From: Neoarius graeffei
Taxonomy: Eukaryota; Chordata; Actinopteri; Siluriformes; Ariidae
Assembly: GCF_027579695.1 (NCBI RefSeq)
Contig: NC_083583.1
Coordinates: 18,254,257 to 18,318,256, forward strand
DNA length: 64,000 bases
Reading direction: 5' to 3'
The notes under the pieces were generated by a model. The model ran no database searches, was not told the origin of the DNA, and worked only from the letters and a program-made list of their open reading frames with translations. The translations under genes and the position numbers were made by a program. Numbering within the stretch: position 1 is the stretch's first letter; every line of letters begins with the position of its first letter. Of this stretch, positions 1 through 9,517 are shown one piece after another.

Positions 1-2317
1 TTGCATACCCTATGACCCTAAGCTGGTTTTCTTGCTCTTGGTACAATACAGCACCGAGCCCGGTGGTACTGGCATCAGTGTGGAGTATGTAGGGTTTCTG
101 AGAGTCAGCGAAAGCTAGAACAGGGGCTGTAGTGAGGCTCTGAATGACTGTCTCAAAGGCTTGCTGGCAATCTGGTGTCCAGCGGCTTCCAAAAGGGTCT
201 TTGGGGTTGAGGTATTGGGCTGTCTTTGGTCTTGTGTCTGTCTGCTTTGCTTTGCATTTCTTGTGGTATGGCGGGTAGCCGGAGGTCAAGCTGTGGAGGG
301 GCTTCACGATGCTGGAGTAGCCCTTAACAAATCTCCGATAATACCCAGCGAAACCAAGGAAGGACTTCAGCTCTCGCAGGGTCTGGGGAACAGGCCATGT
401 CTTGAGGGCTGAGATCTTCTCAGGATCTGTCTCGACACCATTTCTGGAGACTACATGCCCCAGGTAACGGACGGACGTCTGGAAGAACATACATTTTTCT
501 GGGGACAGCTTTAATCCAAACTCTTTGAGACGGGTTAGCACTTTTACAAGTCTTTCTTCATGCTCCTCAAGGGTTCTGGAGAACACTATTAGGTCGTCAA
601 GGAAGACGAGGACATCTTTCAGATGCATATCTCCCATGCAGCATTCCATCAATCATTGAAATGTGCTGGGGGCGTTCGTCACTCCTTGGGGCAGTCGGTT
701 GAACTCCCAGAAACCGAGGGGACACACGAAGGCAGTCTTTGCTTTGTCTTTCTCTTCGACCTCAATCTGGTAGTACCCCGACTTTAAGTCCAAGACCGAG
801 AACCACTGTGCACCATTGAGGGCTGAGAACGTGTCCTCCAGCTTTGGAAGATTATAGGCATCTTTGATGGTTTGGAGGTTTAGACGTCTGTAATCGATGC
901 ACAGCTGGACTTGGCCATTCTTTTTCCGGATGACCACTATGGGGGATGCAAATGGCAACTCAGACTCCCTGATAACTCCCGCATCCAGAAGCTCTTTGAT
1001 GTGCTTTCGGACAGCTTCGAGGTCCTGCGGGTGGATTGGTCTGGCACGTAGCTTGAAGGGGGTTTCATCTGAGAGCTTAATTTGGTGTCGCACTTGGTCT
1101 GTCCATCCAAAGTCCAGGTCATGCTGCGCAAACACCTCCGGCATGTTGTTGAGCTGCTCGATGATGCGTTGCTTCCACTCAAGCGGGACGGAGGAATCAC
1201 CAAAATCAAAATCTAAGATGGGCTCAGGAAATGACTGGGTCTCAGAGGTGGTTTGAGGGAATTGTGGCTGCTTAGTCACACTGTGTGCTTTTAGCAGGAT
1301 GGTCTGGTAGGCACTAATTTCTGCTATGGTACACTTTGCAGGAATGACAATGTCATGGTCGGATTCATTGCTGATGACAACTGGCAGTTTATGAGGCCGT
1401 AGCTGAGGGAAATCGACCAGACCGGCTTTCACTAGTAGGCCACCTGGCAAGGGAGACGACGATGGGTGCTCAATAACCACAGATTTCTCATCCTGGAAGC
1501 CACGGACAAGGGCAACTCCCTCCACCACCACAGTTTCACCGGCTGGAATGAGTTTAGGCGTCTTGCCTTGCATCTTCACTACCCCCTGGGGGTTGTTGCT
1601 TGCCTGTTTCCTTCTTAACTCGATGACTTTGAAGACTACTGCATAGCCATGTGGGAGGGGCTGGCAACTGGTTGTGTCAGTGTCGGAGTACATGTCAAAG
1701 AGCACGTCTAAGGTGTTGGTACCTATGAGTAGGAGGGAATGTGAAGTGTCAGGGACCACTAAGGCGAGTGTGTTTACATCTATGGGGGCTCCTATGAAAT
1801 CTTTTGGAAAGGTAATGGTTATTGTGATGTAGCCAAAGTAAGGCACAGGCTGGCCATTTGCTCCTTCAACTTCCAAGAGGTCATGCAGTGGCTTAATGGG
1901 CTGTTCAGAGAAGTGCTGCTTGTAAAAGGACTCAGGAACTGTGGTGACTTGTGACCCAGAGTCAAGGAGGCAGTTGACCTCTTCCCCTCTTACAGTTACC
2001 TGGGCTGTGCTCTTGGTGCCAACTAGTCGGTTTGGGAGTTGGAACCGGTGGTTCCGCTTTGAATGGCGTGGATGGGAATGTGGCTGGGTGGTAAAAGTGT
2101 GTGCTTTAACTTTGTTGGTTTTCACTCGTGTTCTGTTTTCATGGTTTGTTCTATTTCTATTGCTTGTTCTGTTCTCATTACTTCCATTGTGTTCACTGAT
2201 TACACTGTTTTCATGGCTTACATTGGAGGGATGCTGTTGGCTCTCCTCAGCCCCTGTCTGTCCCACAACAGGAACTTTTAGTCGTTTAAAGGCAAACTGG
2301 AACCATTTCGGGCTTCC
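1..2317 (-). pseudogene. Pol (retropepsin and reverse transcriptase), partial, premature stop
   Basis: This frame follows the gag frame by a -1 shift. It begins without a conventional ATG, in line with expression as a gag-pol fusion. The protease active site CLLDSGSQVTTVPESFY lies about residue 117. The reverse transcriptase starts near PFKLRARPIHPQD, with FASPIVVIRKKNGQVQLCID, the A motif VLDLKSGYYQIEV and RLPQGVTNAPSTFQ. A TGA at 653-655 interrupts the RT immediately before the catalytic box; beyond it the same frame is open to base 1 and contains FLDDLIVFS (the YxDD equivalent), a thumb region and the start of RNase H (LHTDASTTGLGAVLYQE). Integrase is outside the window. Confidence 0.9.
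2278..2290 (-). promoter_or_regulatory. Candidate -1 ribosomal frameshift site (T TTA AAC) at the gag-pol junction
   Basis: On the minus strand the heptamer TTTAAAC (2290-2284) lies in the gag zero frame as T|TTA|AAC, two codons before the gag stop TAA (2280-2278). A -1 slip on it enters exactly the frame of the protease-RT ORF. About 11 nt downstream the bases CTGT and ACAG can pair around a 6 nt loop, with further G-rich sequence after it. The heptamer is a canonical eukaryotic slippery sequence; its activity is inferred. Confidence 0.7.
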
Positions 2318-3942
2318 CACTGCTGCTGTCTTTCCTGTAGTTGCCTCTTCTTCTCTGCTACCAGGCGGGGGTTGGCAGGGTCAGTGCAGCAGGGGGCAAT
2401 GTGGCCATCTTCACCACAGTTAAAGCAGTACCAAGGCCGGGGTTTGTTTGTGGGTGTTTTCACAGACTGTCTGTTTGTGCTTGTATCTGGGCCGGTTGTC
2501 TTTGGTGTTCTGTTCTGAGGCCTCCCTGCAGATCCCTTGTGGTTAGCGCCCTGTGTCTTTTTCTGTGACATAAAGGTGGTAAGTTGGCTTTGCAGACTGG
2601 CCACTTGTTTTCACAGATCTTCAATCACATTGATGGCACCGGTGTTCTCCTCTGGTTCAAGAACATACACATCATGATAGTGGACCTGAGCTTTCTGCTT
2701 CGTGATGCCCATGTGTCTCTTCATGCGGGTGGACTTTGCTTCCTGTCGGTCTTCTTCAGAGCGAATCATTAACAGGAGGTCTGAAAAGTGGGGTGGGCTG
2801 TTTTTCTTTTGCTCTAGCTGCAGCGTGCTGATCAGGGTGTTATCCCAACACCCCCGGCAGAACTGCTTCAGGATGTGCTTGTCCCCCTCTTTGGGTGTAA
2901 CTCCCCCTCGTCGTGTGGCATGGTTTAGGGCCAACTGGAGTCGTTGCAGGTACGCGGATGACTTCTCACCGGGGTCTTGTAGGGTGTTGAGGAACTGGGC
3001 GAAGAGCTCTTCTCCATCTGCTACCGTGCCGTAGGCTGAGTCTAGCAGCTGTAGGTAGGCTGTAGGCAGTGATCCAGGCAGCAGGCCTTTAACAACATCC
3101 ACTGCTGGTGAGAGTAAGTTTTCAAGGATCTTTCTGGATATCTGCAGGGGTGACATGCTGGGGTCATTCTGTAACATCTCAATGTGCGTGCGCCATGTGT
3201 CGTAGTCAGTCTCATGGTTAGGTATGGGGGTCTTGCCAGAGAAGGAGCGGAGTCTCACTTGGGACTGCATGTGAGGGAAGGCGTCTTGGCTCCGTACAAT
3301 GTGCTCGACCACAACCTTCTGGATGTCAGGTGGGTTCACATCACTTAGGGAAAGGGACGGTGCTCTCTTAGCATTGGCTAGTGTGGTATGATCAGCATCT
3401 CCATGGCCGTTTGGTGTAACATTGGGAAGTGAGATGTGGGGTGGTTCTTTATAAGTTGGTATGGATGGGGCTGTGGTCTCGACATGTGCAGAGGAGGGCT
3501 CGTCAACTGTGTGTTGCATGGCTTCTATGTCTACTCCTATCTGGGACATCATCTCTTTTAAGACCTCTCCATAATTTTTGCCACTCATCTTAGCTAGTCG
3601 CTTGAGCTCAGTTAAGTATGTTTTGGTAACATTACAGCCAACTTTGGTAGTGTACGTGCTACTGAGTGGTTTAACTTCATAAAGGGAGGGAAATTCACCT
3701 TGTGTCGTGTAAGTGTATGGTAAGTGAGGCTCTAAGGTTTCGATAGCTGAACCGCTAGAATACTCAACAATCAGATTTTGGAAGAATTCGGACTGTTGGT
3801 CTTCAACTAAAAGTACTCTATCAATTTTACCATATTGTTTAAGGAAATCAAGGACTTGTTCGTCTTGTTCGGGTACCTGAGTTATCCCACTAACTAAAAC
3901 AGCATTTGGAATTTTGACACCAGACTTCTGTATAAAATCCAT
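2278..3942 (-). pseudogene. Gag polyprotein, PNMA-like, with zinc knuckle; one in-frame stop
   Basis: Gag forms the capsid of the retrotransposon particle. I start it at the ATG 3940-3942 (MDFIQKSGVKIPNAV...), which aligns in position with the start of PNMA-family proteins; the frame is open further upstream but without an ATG. Residues about 1-80 resemble the PNMA N-terminal RRM-like fold. The middle (around RLRSFSGKTPIPNHETDYDTW) resembles the PNMA capsid region. The C-terminal part has a CCHC knuckle, CFNCGEDGHIAPCC. A TGA at 2611-2613 interrupts the frame just before the zinc-knuckle segment, and the frame then continues to TAA at 2278-2280. The PNMA relationship is known for domesticated gypsy gags (PNMA, ZCCHC12); here it is my reading of the sequence. 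Confidence 0.85.
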
Positions 3943-4172
3943 ATTAGTAATAACAGATTGCTGCTCAATATTGCTGCACAAACAATTGGCTCCTGGCTGG
4001 CTCGCCACTTCTGTAACCAAGCTTTGCAATTAAGAAAAGGGTGAATTACAGTAAATATATATATCAGAAAGCCTGAAACTAATACTATGGACCTGATATC
4101 AGAAGAACTAACATTCGCAAGGAGCCAATGGAATGCAACAATAATGAGACAACAAGGATATTCTTTTTGAGT

Positions 4173-4280
4173 AAATACTCGTATATTGTATACCAAAAAA
4201 GTTATAAATAACCCAACCAAATAGTGGGTGAATACTTATATATTGTATACAAAAAAAGTTATAATTAACCCAACCAAATA
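4173..4280. repeat. Two-copy tandem repeat in the gypsy leader
   Basis: Copies at about 4173-4223 and 4231-4280 share AATACT..TATATTGTATAC, AAAAAAGTTATAA and TAACCCAACCAAATA in the same order. They lie in the untranslated leader between LTR and gag. Confidence 0.8.
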
Positions 4281-4594
4281 ATAAAAATAAAAATAGTGTG
4301 CACACTATGAAAAGAAATGAATTGTCCCCGGGGCCCTTAAACGAAATAAAAAAATGGCAAAAATATAAAGTTGGTTCCCAAGTTCGAATTGTAGGGTACT
4401 TGTGTGAATAGGTGTATATGTCAGAAGGTTCACTTGAAGGGACGGCTCGCCATCGGGGTGACTGGAGGAATCCGGGACCACAGTTGTAGTTCAAACTATT
4501 GTAAACGTTGCTCGGTTGATGAATTTCACCGCAGATCTCTGGACGGACGGGGCAGTTAGCCGACTTCTCGTGGTTAATGCGCTCTCTGGGGGGA

Positions 4595-4990
4595 TGTTAC
4601 GACACTTGTTTTTTTCCTTTTCACCGGTTAAGTTTTTTTTTTTAGCGGTTTCTTACTAGCTCACTCAGGTGACGGTTCTTGATGGTGATGTTTCTAACGG
4701 CTAACGTAACTTAGCGGCTCTGTTTAGTTCTGCAGCGTGAGCCCGAACGTGACTTGCGTAGCCTCTGATTGGCTGCTGATGTTACGCAGCTAGTTGTGTG
4801 AGACATGTGGTGCCATGGAAATAACAATTCGCTGATGGAAACGAGTAAATGGTTCAAAATAAAAGTATCTATTCTGTGTATTCTGTGGATTGTATGTAGT
4901 GTGTGGGTAGTATACTGGGTAGTTTACTCTGTGTGTGCGTGTGTGTGTGTGCGTGCGTGTGTGTGTGTGTGTTTCTAACCCCTGGTTACA
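4595..4990 (-). repeat. 5' LTR of the gypsy element
   Basis: The minus-strand sequence begins TGTAACCAGGGG and ends TGTCGTAACA, the TG...CA ends expected of an LTR. The outer edge is set by comparison with the intact MITE copy, where the sequence runs CGGTTACTTATAATG without interruption; GTTAC at 4991-4995 is the likely 5 bp target duplication. The LTR contains a (GT)n tract at about 4932-4972. I could not match the following bases (4594 downward) to a particular tRNA primer site. Confidence 0.75.
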
Positions 4991-5310
4991 GTTACTTATA
5001 ATGACTAGAACTGGAGTCGTATAGATGTACGTACTTCCTCACTTCCTCGATCAACCGCTCTTCGTGCTGCTCCATCTTTGCTCGTGTTTTTAAAAATGGC
5101 GGTCGTGAAAACAAACCAAACCGGGAAAGTAGGGAAGCGGATGTAGAGTGGACCAATCAGAGCCCTCTTGTCTGCGACGCTGTCTGCAAGGCTTCTGCGG
5201 TGGTCACAATTTTTGGGAGGTGTGCGCAGAGCGTCTGCGAAGGGGGGAGCTATGCAGACACCATCTGGGACGCCATCTGCGAGGACTGCGTTGTCAGCAT
5301 AAATTGGCCT
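4991..5310 (-). mobile_element. Harbinger-type MITE, copy 1 (cut by the gypsy insertion)
   Basis: It is about 95% identical by eye, in inverted orientation, to 7260-7590. Its terminus AGGCCAATTTATGCTG (read on the minus strand from 5310) is preceded by TTA (5313-5311), the 3 bp target typical of PIF/Harbinger. The other end is missing because the gypsy LTR sits at 4990. It carries the same MADF exon as copy 2. Confidence 0.75.
4992..5075 (-). pseudogene. MADF-domain first exon retained in the MITE (copy 1)
   Basis: ATG at 5075-5073 opens a 27-codon frame, MEQHEERLIEEVRKYVHLYD followed by SSSSHYK and a stop. This matches the beginning of MADF (Myb/SANT-like) DNA-binding domains, which PIF/Harbinger elements encode as their second protein. 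The frame ends where a 5' splice site could lie (A|GTAAC). Copy 1 has the MADF-like LYD where copy 2 has LYN. Confidence 0.55.
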
Positions 5311-5313
5311 TAA

Positions 5314-5870
5314 CTCATCCGCGGCCCCGACATGCGGTGTGTGCATGCGCACTCGGCGGAGGCAGCAGTGTGTCGGGCCGTCGGAGGGAACAGAAGCAGA
5401 AATAACACTTATTTTGTCTCCAGTAAACCAGTCTTCTCTCGTTCAATTACATGCTGGCATCAAAAGACACCGTTGGTTGTAAATGAAACCAAACTGAGTC
5501 GTTGGAGTGTATTTTCATACACAAATGGAGAAATGTTCGCTGAGTGTTTAATTGTGTAGCCCCCACTGCAGACCGTTGTCGTTGTTAATTCATAGCATGC
5601 TCAGTTGCGTGAATGTGTCATGCACCGAAAATAAGAGATTTACAAGCCAGGAACGCCTCATGATGCAATACGCAAGAAAAGAAAGAAGATTTACTGCCAT
5701 TTTACTTTGTATTTGAGTAAAGTGAATAAATAAATGGTCTGTGGAAAATACATTTAATCCTGGGAACTGCGTGCACAGGAGTTTATTTTGTGTTTACTCC
5801 CAATCAATTCTGGAGAAATTCAGACTTTATAATGGGTGTCTATGGCGTTACACTTCAGTGGAGCTCGTTA
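5314..5870. other. Unclassified sequence between two transposons
   Basis: I see no gene, splice-flanked exon or recognisable repeat end here. There is a CpG-rich stretch at 5315-5400 and AT-rich sequence afterwards. The part from 5760 resembles sequence resuming after the hAT at 6620, so 5.7-7.2 kb is probably one old unclassified repeat. Confidence 0.4.
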
Positions 5871-5878
5871 AGGTAAAG

Positions 5879-6611
5879 CAGGGGTGGGCAATTATTTTTT
5901 CCATGGGGCCACATGAGAAACAGAAAATTTTGTGGCGGGCCGGACCAAAAGGCTGAACTAAAAATTCTGCGTAATATTAATTGTATTTCTTTATATAAAG
6001 CAGTAAATAACATTGTTTTTACAAGCTGCTAAGACTGGTAAGAGTATGGAAAAAACGAGGTTGCCTTACAAAAAAAAAGGTCATTTATTCAATCAAATTT
6101 CCCAAAACAATGGTTAACAAAATGTGAACATTTGTACCATTTTTTTTCAGTCACATTCACCCCAAAACACAATAAAGACATCACAATATTGTCTTTCTAC
6201 TCCAAATATCAAACAAGATACATCATATTATAATAATGATGCCGTGTCGATTTAGTGTAGGTATCAGATCTACAGATCGGCTCGGGGTCTGGCGCTTGCT
6301 GGTGACATCACACTATGTGATTGGCTGGACCGTTTGAAGGATGACGTACAAGTTTGTGGTTGGTCTGGACAAATTACTGAAGTAGTTATCGCGGGATTAG
6401 GTTTCGTGGGATTTCATGTCATGTAAATGTCGCGCACATTGCGTTTTTGTTGAACACAACTTCAAAATAAAAGCAATGCACATTCAGTCCATGCATGAGG
6501 TAAAATTAGAAAATACATTTATTTTGTAATTTCTAATTAACCTTACGCGGGCCGGACAGAATGAACCAAAGGGCCGGATGCGGCCCGCGGGCCATAAAAT
6601 GCCCAGGTCTG
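5879..6611 (+). mobile_element. Non-autonomous hAT element, 733 bp
   Basis: The ends are CAGGGGTGGGCAATTATTTT and AAAATGCCCAGGTCTG. They are flanked by an 8 bp target duplication, AGGTAAAG (5871-5878) and AGGTAGAG (6612-6619), one mismatch. The CGCGGGCCGGACAG...CGGCCCGCGGGCC motifs near the right end are typical of this fish hAT type. No transposase frame is present. Confidence 0.9.
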
Positions 6612-6619
6612 AGGTAGAG

Positions 6620-7256
6620 TGTAGAGAGCTTGAAAAAGTAGCTCAAACTTTCTCATTTAAACTGTGTTTTCAGCCACAAATTTCACTCTACAGACATCAT
6701 TTTCTCAAAAGTGGGAGTCACACTTGTCTTGATTCACACAATGTGTCTACCTGAGCGATAGGATTTACAGTTTTTGAATGAGAAGCCTGAAAGTAACAAG
6801 AGGACAGGCACGCTGCCCCATTGACTCCCATTATAATCCTGACAGCGCTTTTACTACAAAATCACTTGTTTTTAACTCGCTCTATTGTCCACATTTTTTA
6901 CACTAGAGACAAAAAATTACATCAATGTGTTCGTGAGAGCCTTGTAGCGCTCAATGTGAAAGAATTTTGTGAATAGCTCCTTTCGTTTCCGTGTAAATCA
7001 CCATTGTTCGAGGAGAAGGAACTCTGAGAAAAAGTGCTCTTTGCTTGTCATATTGTGTCTCTTCCCTGCACCTGAGCACCGTTACCAAGGCGACGAGCTG
7101 CACTCAGGGAGCAGAGAGGGGAGGGGCTGCTCTCTCTCTCTCTCAAACACACACAGGCTCAGAGCATCGGAGCATCGGAGCCTCATAGCCTGCGATAGCG
7201 GCTGCTACGCGCACTGCATCACTCTCACCATTTCCCACAGGGGAATTGTCGTCTCC
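6620..7256. other. Unclassified repeat-like sequence
   Basis: This continues the sequence broken by the hAT at 5879-6611. It contains a short (TC)n run at about 7130-7144 and a small GAGCATCGGAGCATCGGAGC duplication at about 7162-7180. No coding signal is convincing. Confidence 0.4.
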
Positions 7257-7259
7257 TTA

Positions 7260-7772
7260 AGGCCAATTTATGCTGACAACGCAGTCCTCGCAGATGGCGT
7301 CGCAGATGGCGTCTGCGTAGCCCCCCCACCTTCGCAGACGCTCTGCGCGCACCTCCCAAAAATTGTTACCACCGCAGAAGCCTCGCAGACAAGAGGGCTC
7401 TGATTGGTCCACTCTACATCCGCTGTACACGCACTTCCGCTTCCCTACTTTCCCGGTTTGGTTTGTTTTCACGACCGCCATTTTTAAAAACATGAGCGAA
7501 GATGGAGCAGCACGAAGAGCGGTTGATCGAGGAAGTGAGGAAGTACGTACATCTATACAACTCCAGTTCTAGTCATTATAAGTAACCGGAGGATAAACAC
7601 TCCACTAACCACACCCACCAACTACTCCTAGCGATTTTGCGACTTCGCGCCCCCTTGCGTTGTGGCAGTGAATAACATCGCGCACGCCTATTACTCCCTG
7701 CTCAACGATAAATTACAACTGTCTGCGAAAAGCTATCTGCGAAAGCCTTGTCGCAAGAGCATGCAGAGGCCC
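7260..7772 (+). mobile_element. Harbinger-type MITE, copy 2, complete (513 bp)
   Basis: The left end AGGCCAATTTATGCTG and right end CATGCAGAGGCCC are imperfect inverted repeats. TTA at 7257-7259 and 7773-7775 is a 3 bp target duplication. Both subterminal regions carry repeats of the type TCGCAGATGGC/TCGCAGATAGC. The interior holds a promoter-like region (ACTTCCG, CGCCATTTTT) followed by a MADF-like exon. Confidence 0.8.
7502..7585 (+). pseudogene. MADF-domain first exon retained in the MITE (copy 2)
   Basis: The ATG at 7502 opens 27 codons (MEQHEERLIEEVRKYVHLYN then SSSSHYK) ending at TAA 7583-7585. The sequence has the L-I-x-x-V-R-K-Y...L-Y-(N/D) signature with which MADF domains begin. 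The remaining domain is absent, so this is a retained exon rather than a working gene. A CGCCATTTTT (YY1-like) motif lies about 25 bp upstream. Confidence 0.55.
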
Positions 7773-7899
7773 TTATTTGTCATGGCTGGCTAGTATGAGC
7801 CTTAGTGGAAAGCTCTGGGAATGCGTAAATGTCAAGTTCGATTTTAGATTTACGAACCCGAAAAAAATGTCGAAAAACCGGCTTTAAAAAAAAAAAATT

Positions 7900-8250
7900 T
7901 CAACCGCACAAACAGCACTCACCCGGCCGGTGGACCGGAAACAGAACATTTTTTAATAATGGCCCTACTGTTCATATACACCTCATAAGCTAGCACCTTC
8001 TCCATTACAGATATTGTACTGTATTTGCACTACTGCTATTTTGTACATTGTTTGATTTTAGTGTATTTTTATATATTATCTATATTTATAAATATGATGT
8101 ATATTGTTTGTTGTTAATATAATTTTTTTTTGTAATCTTTATCTGTTTTTTACAAGTAAGGTGAGAGAGAAACAGCATTTCGATTCTCCTATATGTCCTG
8201 GATATATAGTGAATTGACAACAAAGAATCTTTGAATCTTATTTTTCACAA
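7900..8250 (+). repeat. 3' UTR fragment of an L2/Rex-type LINE
   Basis: AT-rich sequence with TTGCACTACTGCTATTTTGTAC and an end reading AAGAATCTTTGAATC has the layout of fish L2-group 3' UTRs (cf. ...GACAATAAAG...). No coding part is attached. The Tc1 element at 8254 is inserted just beyond its end. Confidence 0.5.
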
Positions 8251-8448
8251 GTACAGTAGTGCTTGAAAGTTTGTGAACTATAGAATTTTCTATATTTCTG
8301 CATAAATATGACCTAAAACATCATCAGATTTTCACACAAGTCCTAAAAGTAGATCAAGAGAACCCAGTTAAACAAATGAGACAAAAATATTATACTTGGT
8401 ATTACTATGCTAGAAACACCTCATGGATGCACTGGGATGCATCCTCAG

Positions 8449-9430
8449 TAGGGCTGTAACAATATGCGTATCGAAATCGCGATACGCAGAGCCACGATCC
8501 GTGTCGCGATACAAGAAGGCAAAATCGCGGTACACCCTTTCAAACTTCTCCTCAGCCCAAAAACAGAGGCGCTTCCAAACTTCAATTTATGCATACTTTA
8601 CTTTTTATTTAAATTACATTTTAAACTTACTTAAATTACTTTTATTTTTTATATCTATTAGTAAGTCGTTTTTTCGCCGACCTGCAACAATCTTCTGTGA
8701 GTCACGCAACGTCCACACTCGCCACTGGCAGAGCATTCATTTCCTTTAAGCAGTCGCCATTCAGGTTGCGACGTGGGGAGCGAATCTGTAAACAAGCAGC
8801 TCATTGGCTGGCTAGGTGTGCCACAAGCCAATCACAATCACTTGACCGGAAAGGCATGCAGTGTTGCCAGATTGGGCGGGTTTAGGTGCTTTTTGGCTGG
8901 TTTTGAACATATTTTGGGGTGGAAAACGTTAGCAATATCTGGCAACACTGAAGGCATGTCTGCTTGGGCGGAAGCCTTCTGCGGCAGTTACATTTTGACA
9001 CGTGAGCAATGTTTCACTATAAAAATTCCGTAATTTCCATCTGTTTTCCGCGATCACAGAAAATCATTGGCCCTATGAGAGTGAGACAGTGAGACAGCCA
9101 CCCCCCAAAAAAAATCTTCACGGATTTACACGATTTGGAAAAATGACTTTTTCAGAACCGAAAAAAACAGAGCTTCCGGCTCAACAGTATTATTTTGAGA
9201 AATAAAACAGTCTTTGGATATACATTTGTTCATTTTTGCATACATATTACTCATTCTCTGCAGTGGTCTGAATTATTTGTTATTAAATAGTTAATGTAAG
9301 TAAGTAAATGTTAAGTCAAATTTACTCCTTTAAAAATGCATTTAAAAAAAAAATCGTGGGTGTATCGAATCGTGGGTCAAAAATCGCGATACGAATCGAA
9401 TCGTGAGTTGGGTGTATCGTTACAGCCCTA
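8449..9430 (+). mobile_element. hAT MITE (TAGGGCTGTAAC ends), 982 bp
   Basis: The ends TAGGGCTGTAACAATATGCG and GTGTATCGTTACAGCCCTA are inverted repeats. They are flanked by a perfect 8 bp duplication ATCCTCAG (8441-8448, 9431-9438). It sits in the 3' part of the R2-like LINE. Confidence 0.95.
8859..8950 (+). mobile_element. 92 bp mini-hAT nested in the hAT MITE
   Basis: The ends CAGTGTTGCCAGAT and ATCTGGCAACACTG are perfect inverted repeats. The flanking 8 bp duplication is AAGGCATG (8851-8858, 8951-8958), also perfect. Confidence 0.92.
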
Positions 9431-9517
9431 ATCCTCAGTGATGTATCCTGGGGTCCTCGGGTGTTTCGGGTCTCGCAACATCATACACCCTCACCCAGGT
9501 GACCCAGCCGGGGTTGA

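Larger units (their letters stand above)
1..4990 (-). mobile_element. Ty3/gypsy LTR retrotransposon, 5' two thirds
   Basis: Read on the minus strand, the order is LTR (4990-4595), leader, gag (ATG at 3942), protease and reverse transcriptase running off the left edge. The 3' LTR and integrase lie outside the window. The outer LTR edge is fixed because the element interrupts a MITE (4991-5310) whose uninterrupted second copy at 7260-7772 shows the pre-insertion sequence. In-frame stops at 2611-2613 and 653-655 mean this copy is dead, but long open frames survive, so the insertion is fairly recent. Confidence 0.9.

Noticed and set aside
1941-2423. Plus-strand open frame of 160 codons opposite gag-pol
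   Set aside because: Antisense to clear retrotransposon coding sequence with conserved motifs; no motif or splice signal of its own.
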